Shown piece by piece: positions 23,001 through 34,402 of a DNA stretch of 64,000 nucleotides (position 1 is the first letter of the stretch; every line of letters starts with the position of its first letter). The notes beneath the pieces are model-generated. The model did not search any database, was not told the DNA's origin, and saw only the letters and a program-made list of their open reading frames with translations. The stretch comes from Ancylostoma caninum (Eukaryota; Nematoda; Chromadorea; Rhabditida; Ancylostomatidae). Position numbers and translations under genes: made by a program. Where the stretch lies: assembly GCA_037903475.1 (NCBI GenBank), contig JBAJFG010000071.1:1486001-1550000 (forward strand), in the 5' to 3' direction.

Positions 23001-26000
23001 TGATTTCTTAGGCTCGTATACTACCGAAGCTCGAGCTTGGGAGTGTAGGGCAGGGCACAGCACTAGGTGGTCAGTGTCGGGTGGGGAGTAGTAAGTCCAG
23101 TCGGATTCCGAAATGGGCTACTAAGTACCTACATACTAGGGTTCTTTCAGGAAAAGCAGGTAGCACCAAAAAAGTGACTTGGATAACCGTTAGTGAGGCG
23201 ACGAATGATGTTTCAGCAAGAAATGCGTACCATTTAGCGAAGGCAGCCTAAATCATCTCAAATTCAAGCTAAAATCCTCGAAAAATCGATTTCAGAACGG
23301 AACTGTTTGATCCCGCTAGAACTCGTTGAAACTTTCTATTGAACCTGTCAGATATAAGAAATTGTCATTCGAGCGTGCCCCTTTTCGACCATTATTGACG
23401 TTTTTTTTCCAAAAACGAAGACGGTTTTTTCAAAAACGAAGTGTGCCACTTTGGGGGATAGTTGTTGGTATAGTGCGCATCTACAGTCAAAATTCCAACA
23501 TGATACGTCTCCTACAGGTTGAGCAACACCTGATTATCACTGGAACGCAGCAGAGTGCAGGGTAGGGATGGAGTAAATGGTTGAACGACAGTGATCTTCA
23601 GCCACGATTTTGATGATCCTACGTCCCTCTCTGAAATCTGCTTATGTCTAACATCAGAAGACGGTTAGCGGTTGGCTACGCCCCTGACATTGGTGCTAAG
23701 CCCCCTGAATCTGCAGGACGCTACTAAGTCCTGGTGATCAATGACCACCTGGTGCTGCATCCTGATGGAGGGACCTGCTGTAATTGTGCACTGTCTTTTA
23801 GTAGAGTGTATTTCTGGCCACTGCTTGCATTAGAAATTCAAAGTTCCAAAATCCTGATATTTCTAGGCTTATTCTTGCACGGAAATTTCATCATTTTTGA
23901 CGTGATTTTCACGCATATCTCACTTAAGGAAGAAACTCTTCTGAGTCGTTGAGAACTCTCTTTTTCTCTTCTCACTCAACACTGATTGACACCATAAATG
24001 CACTGCTTTTCATGGCTTTGTAATACTAGGCAAGACAAAAATAAAGGCTACGTAATGTGCGTGCTTTCAACTTTTGTTAATGCATTTTTCACTGTATTGA
24101 CTATAAGATTTCCTCGTCTGACAACATGAATTCAATCCATTCTGTTCTTTCCGTTTGAGTTGTTCGAAAGGCTCAGATTCTGAACGTGATGCGCTTGCAG
24201 CGAAGTTTCTTTCGTTTATTCAACTACGCACCTGCGAAAATCCAGCCAGCTATTGAGACTTTTCAAGTATGTGTTAAGATTTTCATTCCATGGTCCCATG
24301 TGGAACCCAACTAAAGAAGACTGAAGGTTTGAAAATACTGCCCGTTGCTAAGCAGGTGCCGCTTTCACAACAGCTGGACTAGTTTACGAATGTTTTCCTT
24401 TAAACAAGCGAGTATGTACATGAATGGCACATGTGCACTCACACGAAATCCATCATTGCCTTCCTCATTCGAAATACTGTAAGTAAACGTTATATGAAAA
24501 TACCACTACAAACATTTAATAGTTATTACATAAGCGCTGGATTTGTTCATGCGTGGCAGCATGTATGCATTAGTTCCTTGTCACACGGAAAATGTCGCTT
24601 CTTGGAGTGGTTGTTCAGGGAAGGAAAAAGCGTTAAAGCGGTAAATTCGCAAATTTTGGTCCAGTTTACATGAACCGAGTTCTCTTTTTTTCTCGACACG
24701 ATTTTTTTCCGGGGTTTCTCACCAAATCCTCGCTACAGCGTGTGAGTGTATGTCACCTAAAGTACACAAACTTTGGTGAACTATATAAATGATTCCCTCT
24801 TATTTGCAGCTTGAAAGAATCACTGCTCTATCGACAGCTACTACCTTTCCGATCAGATTTTTTTTCATGAACAGCTACGTAGTAATTGCGAGTTGAACCT
24901 CAGTCAGCTCCAGCGAAGGAGAGCTTTTTGATAATGAAGCTAAGCAACCTAAAACTACATACAACTGCTCCATACGCTTTGCTCTTCCCCTCCACGAAAA
25001 TTCCCGACAGGAAGTCATCCTTGCGTTATCCTACGGTGTAAGAAAATGCATTCTAAGAACGCTTGGAATTGACTGGTTCCCGATCTCGCAAGACGCACCT
25101 GTAGACAACTCGGCGAGGAGCAAATAAAGAAAATTCAGTGCTATCTGAAATAGGTTCTAGCAACTCTTACATTGAATTCGTATGGCTCGAAAAATTAGCT
25201 CTCGAAAGCTCCACTACTGACAATTTCTTATTTTCCCCGAATTATTTTGAAAGGGTGCTTAAAGCAAGAATTTTGTGACCAAAGCTGGGATTCTTTTGCC
25301 ATCTCAACCCTTACAGAACTTTTCTGTCTAGGAAATGTCGTCATTATAAGGCAGTTGGGCAGATCCACTGTATTCACCTGACTAGTTCTCTTCTCTTTTA
25401 TCCGTGTAAGTTGCACTAGCTTGTATTATACTGAATACATTGACCGCTAGCACTCGCTTCCTTTTTGTAAACAAGGGCTTTTATACGTACTTACTTTATA
25501 GGGATTAATTGTGAATTTTTGATATCTTATTTTCGTACTGCACTTCCCTCATATTATATCCAAGATATCCATTTAGATATTCTTTACCCTCATGTTTACG
25601 CTGTATTCAGACGGAGTGGCAACTGACTGTGACAGCACACGACCGACTGGGAAACTCATTTCTGGATGTCTCCCGGTTTTTCCGCAACATCAGCTCGCAC
25701 TCTCCTGTTATGGACATGACCATAGTGAGTGGCTGTACCTACTGAACAGGCCTTTTACAGTGAGAAGCCATTTTCAGGAGACGAAAAATGTTACCGTTAG
25801 CTTCTCATTTTCTGTGGGGTGCGAGGAGAACTTCTACGGTCCAGCATGCACGATTTTCTGCAACGAAACCTTTAAGGAGTGAGTTACTCCTTCTGATTGC
25901 AGCCGAGTCTACCCTTAGTCATCACCCCGCACTTGCAGCCAAAATGGTGGTTCCTTCAAGTGTTCGACGGAAGGGAAGAGGGTGTGCGAGCAGGGCTGGA

Positions 26001-29000
26001 GCGGACCGCTCTGCAATGAGCCGCGTTGCGAACAGGACTGTGTGCACGGGACCTGCGTCGGGCCGAACACGTGCAGGTACGTACGCAGAAGTCTTCAAAC
26101 CCTCACGTGCTCGGCGACTAATTACTCAATTATAATACTTAGTTACCCACCTTAGTCGCTGTGTAGTAGTTTTCTAAAATTATGGATCCTCCGAACACTG
26201 ACAAAATTAAGCATTATCGTCCTGTTAACACTGATATTTTATGTCTAAGAAGGAGTTGATATATGTTAATCCCCAATGACAGAAGTCGACGGGGATGGAG
26301 GGGAGGAGGGCAAGGAGATACCCAGTATCCCCTACTACAATTTGGGGTTGAGGCACCCCAAATTTCGAAATAAAATTATTCAAAAACTGTTTTCGAGCGC
26401 TAATAATTGAAGATAGATATCGATAGTAATAAAAAAAGAGAATGAGAAAGCTAACACCAAGTTTTCTTCCATTCTTTTAAATAGTTTTAGAAAATCCGAG
26501 AACATGATGTTGTTATTTTCCAAGGAAATAATATAGGAAAACTCGGCATTTTTATCCTTTTCATGACTGGGCAAGTTCCAAGTTCTTGGAAAGTTTTGGA
26601 CAGTTTATTTCCTACAGAATATTGCAGAAAATATTTTCGGAGGGAACCTGTTGAAACTGCAGCTTTCTTAAAAATGTAGCGGACTTCTGATTTTACTCAT
26701 CCGGCCTAGAACGTATTAGATTGGTGAACAATAATAAAGCATTCGTCTGCCTTTTATTGGAGTTTTGCTTGGAATTTTCCATCGAAAATGTTCTTCAAAA
26801 CTCATGCAATAAAAAAACGTCCGCGCTCTCTCATTCACTGAAAGAAAAGCACTTTTCAGTGAATGAAAACATCACACCACTTATAAGCATCAGTTTAAAA
26901 GACGAGAGCTGATGAAAGATGAGAGCCAGGAGTAATTTAGAGGATTAGATTCTCCATTAACTTTCGCTTACCGGTTTCGGGGCTTGAACTAGACCGAAAG
27001 TGTGGTCTGCTTAGCGCCCCCGGGCGTTAGGCCCTTCCATCAGTGCTTCCCAAGGAGACTTCGGAACTTCCTCATATTCCTACCAAAATAAGAGTCTGAG
27101 TGAATGACTACTAAAAACAGAGACAGAGGATGATATGAGGTGAGGTCCAATGAGCAAGGATAAGTTACTGCTGGCTTATACACTTCTCTGTGCCTGGAGT
27201 CACCATCGATTACATTTGAATGCGTTCTCACCTACATTGATGGGAGGACCCAAATTTAAATATCTGCCTATTTGGCATATACATATCTTTCGTCTTACTA
27301 ATTGTAGAAGTGGAAAATGAACAGCGCTATCAATGCCGTACCTTCTCATTATGAATTTTCTACTACTAAAACCATGACACAGCGTTCTAACAACCATAGC
27401 TGGAGTCCACTTACTGCTAACACATAAGATGCACAACTCACTGAGCTTACTACTAAAGTCTTCATATTTGCTATAAGTCCTACTTATCCTTATTATTTCT
27501 CTTACGAAGGCATCGACGACTTTATTCTTGGTAATGTTCGACGTATTATTAAGATGTCTGATAACCTTAAAGTTGTAGGAATTAATAATGTTGAAGGGGC
27601 TGTAATTAATTTCATCATTATCTGTCGAAATACTAGATCTAGATAGTCGGTTTCGTATCGGGAAAGATTGGTTTTTTCTTTTCAAAGTAAGGGATGGTAA
27701 ATTGCTTTGAGACAATTTTCAAAACCAAATGCATCGCTTGAAATGTGTAAGATGTCATCAATGTACCTATGAGTGCCATTATAGAGGTCTACAACAATGA
27801 GAGAGCGGTTGGTTGACGCCTCCGAAACTGGCAGTGGACTTCTACCCCTCCCAGTGCACAATTTTTTAACCACTCAATTGTCCTGCAAATTGTCGAAATT
27901 GATTGGATGAGTTCTGCATAGCCCTAAGCACGGCTTTCCCGGGGGCAAGCTAGGCTTCGTAGAAATGGCGAAAATCAAAGGGATCTTTGGAAGGAGCAGA
28001 GCACCGGAAGAAAGGATTTTCTTTGAACGAGGTCGGGAAAGTTTGACCGAAGCAGACTAGAGCATCATTTATAGGTTCCCACTATCTGGAGGATTCGAAG
28101 AAATCCTGCGTTGCCGAAACAGCACTGATCGACTTGAAATCTTCAGTGAAATAAGAACAAAGGGGATACTGGAAATTTTCAAAAAAGATATCCTAACTTA
28201 TGTGAACTAAAAAAGCTGTGCTAGGTAACCAAGTTCAATCTTCACGGATTCTCTTCAAATTTTGGACAAAGATGTTTCTCAAACTGCACGATAAGTGTTT
28301 GAAAAAAGTCTAAAACTTATGTGAGTTAAAAAATTCTATGCTTATTAAGTGGTCCAGCCGTTCGTGTGAAATGCTGCACGAAGGGCTCAGCCTTTAGTGA
28401 GATTTGAGGAGTATAATTTTCATATTCAAACACATGAGGTCATTTTCCACGCACCTGTAGATTTGATCAAGTGCTGTCACATGCTTCCTAGTATGCTCCA
28501 TATCATCTCCTTCTAACAGAGATATAGCCTTTGAAATGTGAACCATTTTATACACGCATGAAACTCTTGGGTTTCATTTGCGACGCTGCTCCTCATCCAA
28601 ATCAGCCCCTCTTCTCCCATTATCCGTCCTGTTTTGAAAGTGTTTTTGTTTCGCGTTTTTGCTCCTTTGATGTTGTTTTTTTTTCGTTTCGCTCTTTTCA
28701 GGGCCTTGCTAATCTTGGGAATACTTTTTTCTCAACAGTGTTTTCAACAGTGAGGGGGGGGGGGGCGGGCGAGGGGGGGGGATCCAACTTCCGGAACTTC
28801 GAGACTGGATTCCGCTTATGCCCGATGCGTACCTATCACCTCACCAACTATTTTCATCGTATCGGAAGAGTCACATCCTTGACCAGGTGTAACTCAGGTA
28901 ATCGATGCGCACAGTCGCCGGCGACGGCGACGCAGAGCTTCGTTTTCTTGTCGACCCTACGGAAGGCTCGTACTGGGGTCTGGTTCTGTAAGAGCTCGGC

Positions 29001-31682
29001 AAACACGATATTGGCAAACACGATATTGCAGGAACAGTTCGGAGATGTGTCGAACTTTTGCAGAGAGCAAAAAAACGCTCTTTAACTATGCATCGACCTA
29101 ATGAGCAGTCAACTTTGCCGGAAGCCGGGATTTTACGAAATGTATCACTTTTTTGCAAGGTCCAAGAGAACTACATGTGTTGTGCAGTAAAACCATCTCA
29201 ACTTACTCTTTGACTGGGGTTGACAGCTGCAGAAGAAGAAGGACGCACGAAAGTGTACAGCAATAGAAGAAGGTAGCAAGAAAAACAGACAGTAGGCACA
29301 ACTACTCAATTGTCGTTGCTTTCGGAACAGACAATAGTACCTCATCTCTTTGAATTGTTCGAATTGCTCATTTTCAAAATGGTGCTCAAATATTGCCTAT
29401 TACAATTTTGGTACTCGTATTTCTTATACACCCCCCCCCTCTTAACACGCAGACCTTGTCCTTCTCAACGTTTCAGTGCTATAGTATTAAATAGGCCATC
29501 ACTGAGGTAGTGAAGGCCCATAGTTGCAAATGGATTCTGCATCTGCAAGACTTGCAACGATTCCAGTGCAGACACGTGTTTTGTGGCAGCTGTGGACAGC
29601 CAGCATGCGTGCGCTAAAAACCGTACCCGGGTGAATTCGCCTTTGAGAGTCTCGTTGCAGCTGCGACTTCGGCTGGCGCGGCGCCTCGTGCTCCGAATGC
29701 GTGCCGCTCGCGGGCTGCCAGCACGGCTACTGCCGCGCGGCCCACCAGTGCGAGTGCCACCCAAACTGGGGAGGTGTGCTCTGCGATGTGTGAGTCCCAT
29801 ATGGCTTATCTTCTGGATTAATCCACGTAAACCCTATATGTTTCTTCAGGGACCTCGACTACTGCTCCACGCACAACGATCTGTGCAGAAACGGCGGCAT
29901 TTGTCTGACGGATGCTTTCAATTCGTACAGGTGCAACTGCTCTGTTGAATTCGAGGGCAGGCATTGTGAGCGAAGGGTGAGCTCATTAACATCCTTGGCT
30001 TCTCCAACATTTTCAGTTTTTGATTTTTTTTCAGAAGAAGGCTGATTGTTCAATGATAGACTGTGGAGTGGGAGTGTGCGTGATGAGCGCGACTCCCGAA
30101 TGTGAATGTCCTGCAGGCTACGCTGGTGCTCGTTGTGAATACTCAAGTGAGTACCATCGGTGATGTCGAAGCTAGGGGTGATAGTCAGCAACATATACAT
30201 ATCTGTGCCAAAGGCAGCAAAATTAAACGATCGATCTTTCTTGGGATTTCACTGAGGACAGGATATAAGCCCACGTGTCACACATTTCTGCTGTGACAGA
30301 TGTTAGATCTGTTCTGATGTTCATAAATTGAATTCAGAATTCAAATAGAGAAATGAAACAGTCTCAAAAGAATTATACCGAAACTGTCCTCGATGGTCAG
30401 CGCTTCTACAGGGTTTCGGTGAACATTCAATTTACATGGGTGGTACCAAACGCTCATGGAACCATAGGTAATTGCCACAGCAGAGTAACCTTAGTTGATG
30501 CACCAAATTTTCATAAAATCGTACAGGCTCGTCAGAATTCTTTGGACAGTCATAATTATCAGCTGAAATATGAAGAGGAACATGGAAAATGATATAAATG
30601 GAGCTTATTTCTTTTAGTTGTAAACAATACTGTCAACGAATCCTTTGTCACAGACAGTCCCACAAATGAACCTTTTTAAACTTGTAATTGGTTAATTGAT
30701 CACTCCATTACATAGAAGGAAACTGGCTAAATGCTCCACTTTTGCGAAAATAAAATACAAATCTAGAGGCAGGGCTATTTGGAAGAGTTGGAGAAATCTA
30801 AATGCAGGGGATTTTGCACCGCATTTTTCGGAAGTATGTATATTCTTGTCAAGCTACATTCCACCCCTTCCCTTTTCAGAAGGTAGAAAATCGCATTATC
30901 TAGATGGTGATATTCGGTCTTAGTTTCATCAGTTCGACTTCAAAAGCAAAGCAATCACAAATATGATTTTTCACAGCGGAACTATGTACGTATAACGTCG
31001 AGGAGTAAATGTCGCTTTTCCATGGACGTCGAAGGAAAGCCCTCAAGTTCTCTGCTGTCTGTCGCTAAATTTAAATAGAATAACTTCCCTCGGAATGATT
31101 CACTATGTGGTAGCTATCATAGAAGGAGCTCACATTGGAGAATGGAGGATTGAGGAAAATTCTAACTCGACCACATAGAACGTTGCCTCTATCTGACAGC
31201 ACCATTTTTCTATTTTAGGCAACCTCAAACCGCCCTTCAGACTCGACGTGCTGCTGATCAGCTTCGCACTTCTAGTGCTAGCGATTTGTCTGGCCGTAAT
31301 CAGTGTTTCGGTCAGGTTTATCTGCGAGAAGCTGGACCTGATCCAACGAGAGGTGGGTCGCGAAGAGTATAGCAAATTTATTTTCTGTGATTTGAAGCCT
31401 TCAGGGACAGGCAGGTCCGTTGTACTCGACGCACTGGGTAGCCGCTGAAGTCCATGTCAGAGGTACATATTGTAGCCATGCTTTTGGATTACTATAACAA
31501 TTAATTCTAATTCTAATCTAATTGACAAGCATTAACGAAGTAATTCTTGATTGGAATCAATTTCAGGAAAACGATCGCGATCCCCATCCCCTCCTCCCAC
31601 CTACGACACTGGCCAAAGTCGTTCTCCTTGCAAGTCGTGGCGAAGGACCAGCGCAGACCTCGTCGAGGAGGCCACCGTCTAG
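18604..31682 (+). CDS. DSL-family Notch ligand (LAG-2/APX-1/ARG-1-like), multi-exon
   Basis: A membrane ligand for LIN-12/GLP-1 (Notch) receptors. Exons: 18604-18660, 19665-19743, 19822-20000, 25611-25724, 25778-25878, 25939-26076, 29661-29789, 29850-29976, 30035-30146, 31219-31352, and a last exon from 31567. All junctions from the first through the 31352 exon agree in phase, giving 390 residues. Domains: signal peptide 1-19; MNNL about 20-143, with C43-C44, C53/C55, C62 and C76; DSL 158-202, with C158, C167, C171, C185, C193 and C202 in C-x8-C-x3-C-x13-C-x7-C-x8-C spacing; four EGF repeats (207-233, 236-264, 271-305, 313-342), each with six cysteines; membrane helix about 355-377; short cytoplasmic tail. 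Total length would be about 430 residues, within the range of worm DSL proteins. Four EGF repeats suggest APX-1 or ARG-1 rather than LAG-2, but orthology cannot be settled by eye. Introns reach 5.6 and 3.6 kb and hold mobile-element relics. Confidence 0.9.
22080..22800. promoter_or_regulatory. GC/CpG-rich island in DSL intron, candidate enhancer
   Basis: About 0.7 kb with clearly higher G+C and CpG than the surrounding intron, open in several frames on both strands, including 213 minus-strand codons (21815-22456). The composition contrast, the lack of any domain and the intronic position fit a constrained non-coding element better than a gene. No specific factor site is claimed. Confidence 0.35.
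23929..24056 (+). repeat. dispersed repeat R1, copy 1
   Basis: Nearly identical to 36995-37125. Shared text includes CTCAACACTGATTGACACCA, TAAATGCACTGC and CATGGCTTTGTA, then CAAGACAAAAATAAAGG. The AATAAA-like end suggests the 3' end of a retroelement or of a duplicated transcript. Confidence 0.8.
25611..26076 (+). CDS. DSL ligand exons 4-6: end of MNNL, DSL domain, start of EGF1
   Basis: Exon 25611-25724 encodes [17 protein letters not shown] and continues directly from W-P-V of the previous exon, as in MNNL domains. Exon 25778-25878 encodes [16 protein letters not shown], the first half of the DSL signature. Exon 25939-26076 completes it with [20 protein letters not shown] and starts EGF repeat 1. 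The introns are 53 and 60 nt. A nearer CAG at 25903 would read into a stop, so the acceptor at 25938 is preferred. Confidence 0.9.
26831..26866. repeat. perfect 13-bp inverted repeat (hairpin), 10-nt loop
   Basis: TCATTCACTGAAA at 26831-26843 is the exact reverse complement of 26854-26866. It lies inside the 3.6-kb DSL intron and could form a short RNA stem in the pre-mRNA. It does not coincide with the ends of a recognised element. Confidence 0.8.
27200..27880 (-). mobile_element. Penelope-like retroelement, reverse-transcriptase relic
   Basis: On the minus strand a frame at 27873-27682 contains H-R-Y-I-D-D-I-L-H, the reverse-transcriptase catalytic box with two aspartates (about 27765-27754). 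A second frame at 27715-27200 continues with [10 protein letters not shown] and [14 protein letters not shown], which follow the palm domain in Penelope-type enzymes. A frame change is needed near 27700, so the copy is dead. It sits antisense in the DSL-gene intron 26077-29660. The Penelope assignment rests on the order of these blocks; another RT class remains possible. Confidence 0.5.
28701..28760 (+). pseudogene. ubiquitin-protease Cys-box relic
   Basis: After a good acceptor (CTCTTTTCAG) the sequence reads G-L-A-N-L-G-N-T followed by F-F-S-T-V. This matches the active-site box of USP-type deubiquitinases (G-L-x-N-L-G-N-T-C-F-x-N) except that the catalytic Cys position is Phe. A one-base register change gives F-L-N-S-V, closer to the family. 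No other USP block was found nearby, and a poly-G run follows. It looks like an isolated, broken exon fragment inside the DSL intron; chance similarity of a short motif is not excluded. Confidence 0.3.
29661..30146 (+). CDS. DSL ligand exons 7-9: EGF repeats 1-4
   Basis: Exon 29661-29789 (after CTCGTTGCAG, ending before GTGAGT) completes EGF1 with [10 protein letters not shown] and carries EGF2. Exon 29850-29976 carries EGF3, beginning [18 protein letters not shown] and ending E-F-E-G-R-H-C. Exon 30035-30146 carries EGF4, with [11 protein letters not shown] and [12 protein letters not shown]. Two introns are 60 and 58 nt. EGF1 and EGF2 are short and lack the longer C3-C4 loop of EGF3. Confidence 0.92.
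31219..31682 (+). CDS. DSL ligand exons 10-11: membrane helix and cytoplasmic tail
   Basis: Exon 31219-31352 encodes a juxtamembrane stretch and a hydrophobic run, [17 protein letters not shown], then R-F-I-C-E-K-L. The last exon begins after AATTTCAG at 31567. Joined in phase 0 it reads through to TAA at 31804-31806. In the register one base different it reads [15 protein letters not shown] and stops at 31680-31682 after E-E-A-T-V. The second looks far more like a cytoplasmic tail. It would need a donor at 31357 (GTCGCG) or a 10-nt microexon (31405-31414, flanked by TTCAG and GTCCGT). An ATTAAA at 31822 could serve polyadenylation. Confidence 0.7.
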
Positions 31683-31809
31683 TCGGCATCAAATTGTTAG
31701 TCGGAAACGGGCTGTACAAATCACTCATTTCATTCCAAATCCGCTGTATTTTGTTTATAGAATTTGTATTTGTATCATATTATATGGTGCTATATTTGTG
31801 ACCTAATAT

Positions 31810-32452
31810 TTTCCAAAAACGATTAAAGCTTTATTCGTTATACTCCGCGAAGCAGTGCGCTTAACGACGCAAAGTGACACATTGAGAAAATTGCACAGCT
31901 CTTCGCGTGAGGAGGAAGATCCCCGATTTCTGGATCATTGTAAACGTGTTTCGCACACAGTAGAAGGTCAATTGCCGCATGCAATGTACACCATGTTCAA
32001 GACCCTGACTGCCTGAAATTTAAAATTGCCTGCTTGTCTGAGAAGAAACAGGAAAGAGCTTTGTAACCACACAGGATGACATATTCAAACATTGTGGAGC
32101 TGAGCTACTAGTCGAATAAGCCATGTATCTTCCGCAGCAAAAATTACACGGGGCAAAGTATACTAGTTCTCGCGCTGAGGTTGAAATGTTGCCTTTACTT
32201 GTAGGTAAGTAGGCGAGTCAAAGTGAGTATTTCTGTCCCGAAACACCACCGGCTACCAGTAACGGGTAACGTGCTCCAAAAGTCTTTGGTTAGCATCACG
32301 CTCACCGTGGAAACACTGTGCAATGAGGAAAAAACGTAGAAACAATAACCGATGAGACCACCAAATTGAAACTGTATATTTACGTATTTGTTTCTATATT
32401 TTGTTATTATTTACTTGCATGCTAGTTATTTATTCATTCATTTATTTATTAT
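31810..32452. other. DSL 3' flank; no gene seen
   Basis: No recognisable exon. The mariner-type cluster begins at the right edge. Confidence 0.45.
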
Positions 32453-32680
32453 GTTGGTACAAAAATATGGGCATTATAGGTTGGTGCAAAAATATATAAT
32501 GCCCTTCTCACCTTTGCTTCCGAATCCAACAACTTTCTTTAAAATCAGGTATTTTGAAGATGCTCGGAGAAACTGTGATCCGCAAATTTTTAGGAATAAG
32601 GTGGCTGTCCTCGGACGACCGTACATTTTGGAAGAGGCATTCTAAGATTGACGAACACTTGATGGCAATTTTAGTACTAT

Positions 32681-33955
32681 TAGGTTGTCCCATAATAAAT
32701 GGCCGCAAAATAGTAATGCATATTCGGAGGTTCATAAATCCACTATTTCAGAAGCTAAATAGAAAAACCTTGGACGATTATAAAGAGCAAGACCTGCTCT
32801 ATCTGCGCCCTAAAAAGGCTTCCTCAACTACCCTTTCTTTGGTTTCTGCTGACGAAATTGTACGATGAGGCAAAACATGATTTTTGTGTTCTCCCAACTT
32901 TTAGACTATTTTTTCGCCGTAATAGAATAAAAGCCAGATTTGATGTTAGCCTTGCACCGGCCAGGTAGTCGTGTTGTAAGCGCGCAGAATCTGTGACTAG
33001 AGAAACACTTCCAGAACGATACGGGTTCTCAAACGTGACCAGGTGATGGTCACGAAACATGCCAGAAACGAAAGCACAGTTCTAGAGGCGAGACGAGAAT
33101 TCTGAAACAGTCCCTAAAAATGTTAGCAGCCAGGTTGGGCGCAACTGAATCACTGGTCGCTCTGCCTTCTTGGTAGCAAAACATGGCAAAAAATGGGCAA
33201 AGTGGATTTTGAACAGAAGCATTGCCGGTCGGTGGTTCACTTGCGATAACATTTACTTTAGTCCCTCTAATAAACACTGTTGCGAAATTTTTCGGAAAAG
33301 TGGGCCATTTTTAGTGATGAGAAGGCATAGCTCGTTATAATGTAGTTTTGCTTTGTTTGTATCGCTGATGGAGATCCGGATAAATTCAACAAACCTCGAC
33401 ATCCCAGAAAAGGTGATTTTTTTCTAATAGACGAAATATTGCTCGAGGTGTTCAACAGTAGCTAGACCAGGTCAAGAGGAGGATTTGTGGAATGCTTCGC
33501 CTGTTACGATTTCGGACTCGGCTTCGAGATTCGCTTGAAAATGCCTCAGTTCTGATGAGCCGAAGAAGTGCATGTCCACTGGCGTGACGGGCAAATCCAC
33601 ACAGGTTCATCCTACCAAGAAAAATTTCACTGAGTGAGACTTTGGATCTCTCCTTGTAATATTGTGTTGGCAAGACTTTTGCCTGATAGGGTATCTTTTC
33701 GAGCTTGCAGTGAATCTAGTTTTCGGCTAGAAAATTCATGCGAATCAATGTGTACTGAAAACTGACCTTTCGCACTTTGTTCACTCCTGTGATTTAGGCT
33801 TTTTTCCATACATAAATTTCACTGTACTGCTAAAATGTGCAGGGAATGCTGATCATTATACTTTTTACTGTAAGGGAAAATCTCAAGTTTGAGCTGAGTT
33901 ACGGATCTTGGAATGCGCACCTCCAAAACGGCCATTATTTGTGGGGCAACCTAGT
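32681..33955. mobile_element. Tc1/mariner-size element, decayed
   Basis: The left end TAGGTTGTCCCATAATAAAT and the right end (near 33930-33955, reverse complement of CGGCCATTATTTGTGGGGCA) match over about 26 bp ending in ATGGCCG. The 1.27-kb spacing is the normal size of a Tc1/mariner element. Transposase remnants are weak: W-A-I-F-S-D-E-K on the plus strand near 33300-33330, and a minus-strand frame near 33460-33600 with D-M-H-F-F-G-S-S. The coding strand is therefore unresolved, and many stops show it is inactive. Confidence 0.6.
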
Positions 33956-34220
33956 AGTTTAGTATTCGAAGAATAATTCACCCGGATGAAGTCGTCTAAA
34001 TGCCCGAGGAAATGGTAGCCGTAGGCGAGAGGACTGCTGATTACGGTGTATGACACGGAGCTTCTTACTCTGGCCGCTCCAACCTGTGGAGTTTCTGTTG
34101 TGCTACATCTGTCTGGACGGTACTGTGTGGGAGAATTGCATCCGTTTTAATAAGGCTCACATTGTGAAGTTTCCGGTCCTTTTCACATGTACACCGGGGA
34201 CTCAAACGGAGCTGTCTAAG

Positions 34221-34402
34221 TTTTTCGAGCCACTGCCACCGGATTTCTGGAAGGAAAGGATAGAAAAGCGGCTCAAAAGATGGACGAATTTGCTACACAA
34301 CAGTGGTAAATAGACCATTAATTGAGATTCTGCTCTAATGCAGGTATCCATTTCCAACAGATTCGTTGTGAATGGTGCAGAACTTTTTCACCAACCCAAT
34401 AA
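34221..34402 (+). mobile_element. mariner transposase C-terminus and 3' terminal repeat
   Basis: A plus-strand frame ends with F-F-E-P-L-P-P-D-F-W-K-E-R-I-E-K-R-L-K-R-W and, after a few residues, a stop at 34313. F-W-x-x-x-I-E-K-x-x-x-R-W is the usual end of mariner (DD34D) transposases. A terminal-repeat-like sequence, TTTTTCACCAACCCAATAAC, follows about 70 bp later. The matching left end was not found, so the copy is 5'-truncated. Confidence 0.6.

Larger units (their letters stand above)
20001..25610 (+). other. DSL gene intron 3 (5.6 kb)
   Basis: Bounded by GTGAGT at 20001 and GTATTCAG at 25610. It contains a GC-rich island (22080-22800), the dispersed repeat at 23929-24056, a C run near 21069-21077, and no recognisable exon. 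The size and the island make it a plausible home for transcriptional enhancers. Confidence 0.6.

Noticed and set aside
26965..27045. tRNA-like minus-strand sequence with AGTTCAAGCCCCG
   Set aside because: A B-box-like run is present but no cloverleaf folds and the A box is poor; possibly a tRNA-derived SINE, not a tRNA gene.
30353..30592. 79-codon frame in the DSL intron between EGF4 and the membrane exon
   Set aside because: No EGF cysteines, no flanking splice pair in phase, and skipping it keeps the ligand frame intact.
31670..31682. C-terminal E-A-T-V as a PDZ-binding motif
   Set aside because: Class I ligands need Ser or Thr two residues before the end; here that position is Ala.
33300..33330. 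W-A-I-F-S-D-E-K taken as proof of a plus-strand transposase
   Set aside because: A stop follows immediately and the minus strand has competing transposase-like sequence, so the coding strand of this relic was left open.
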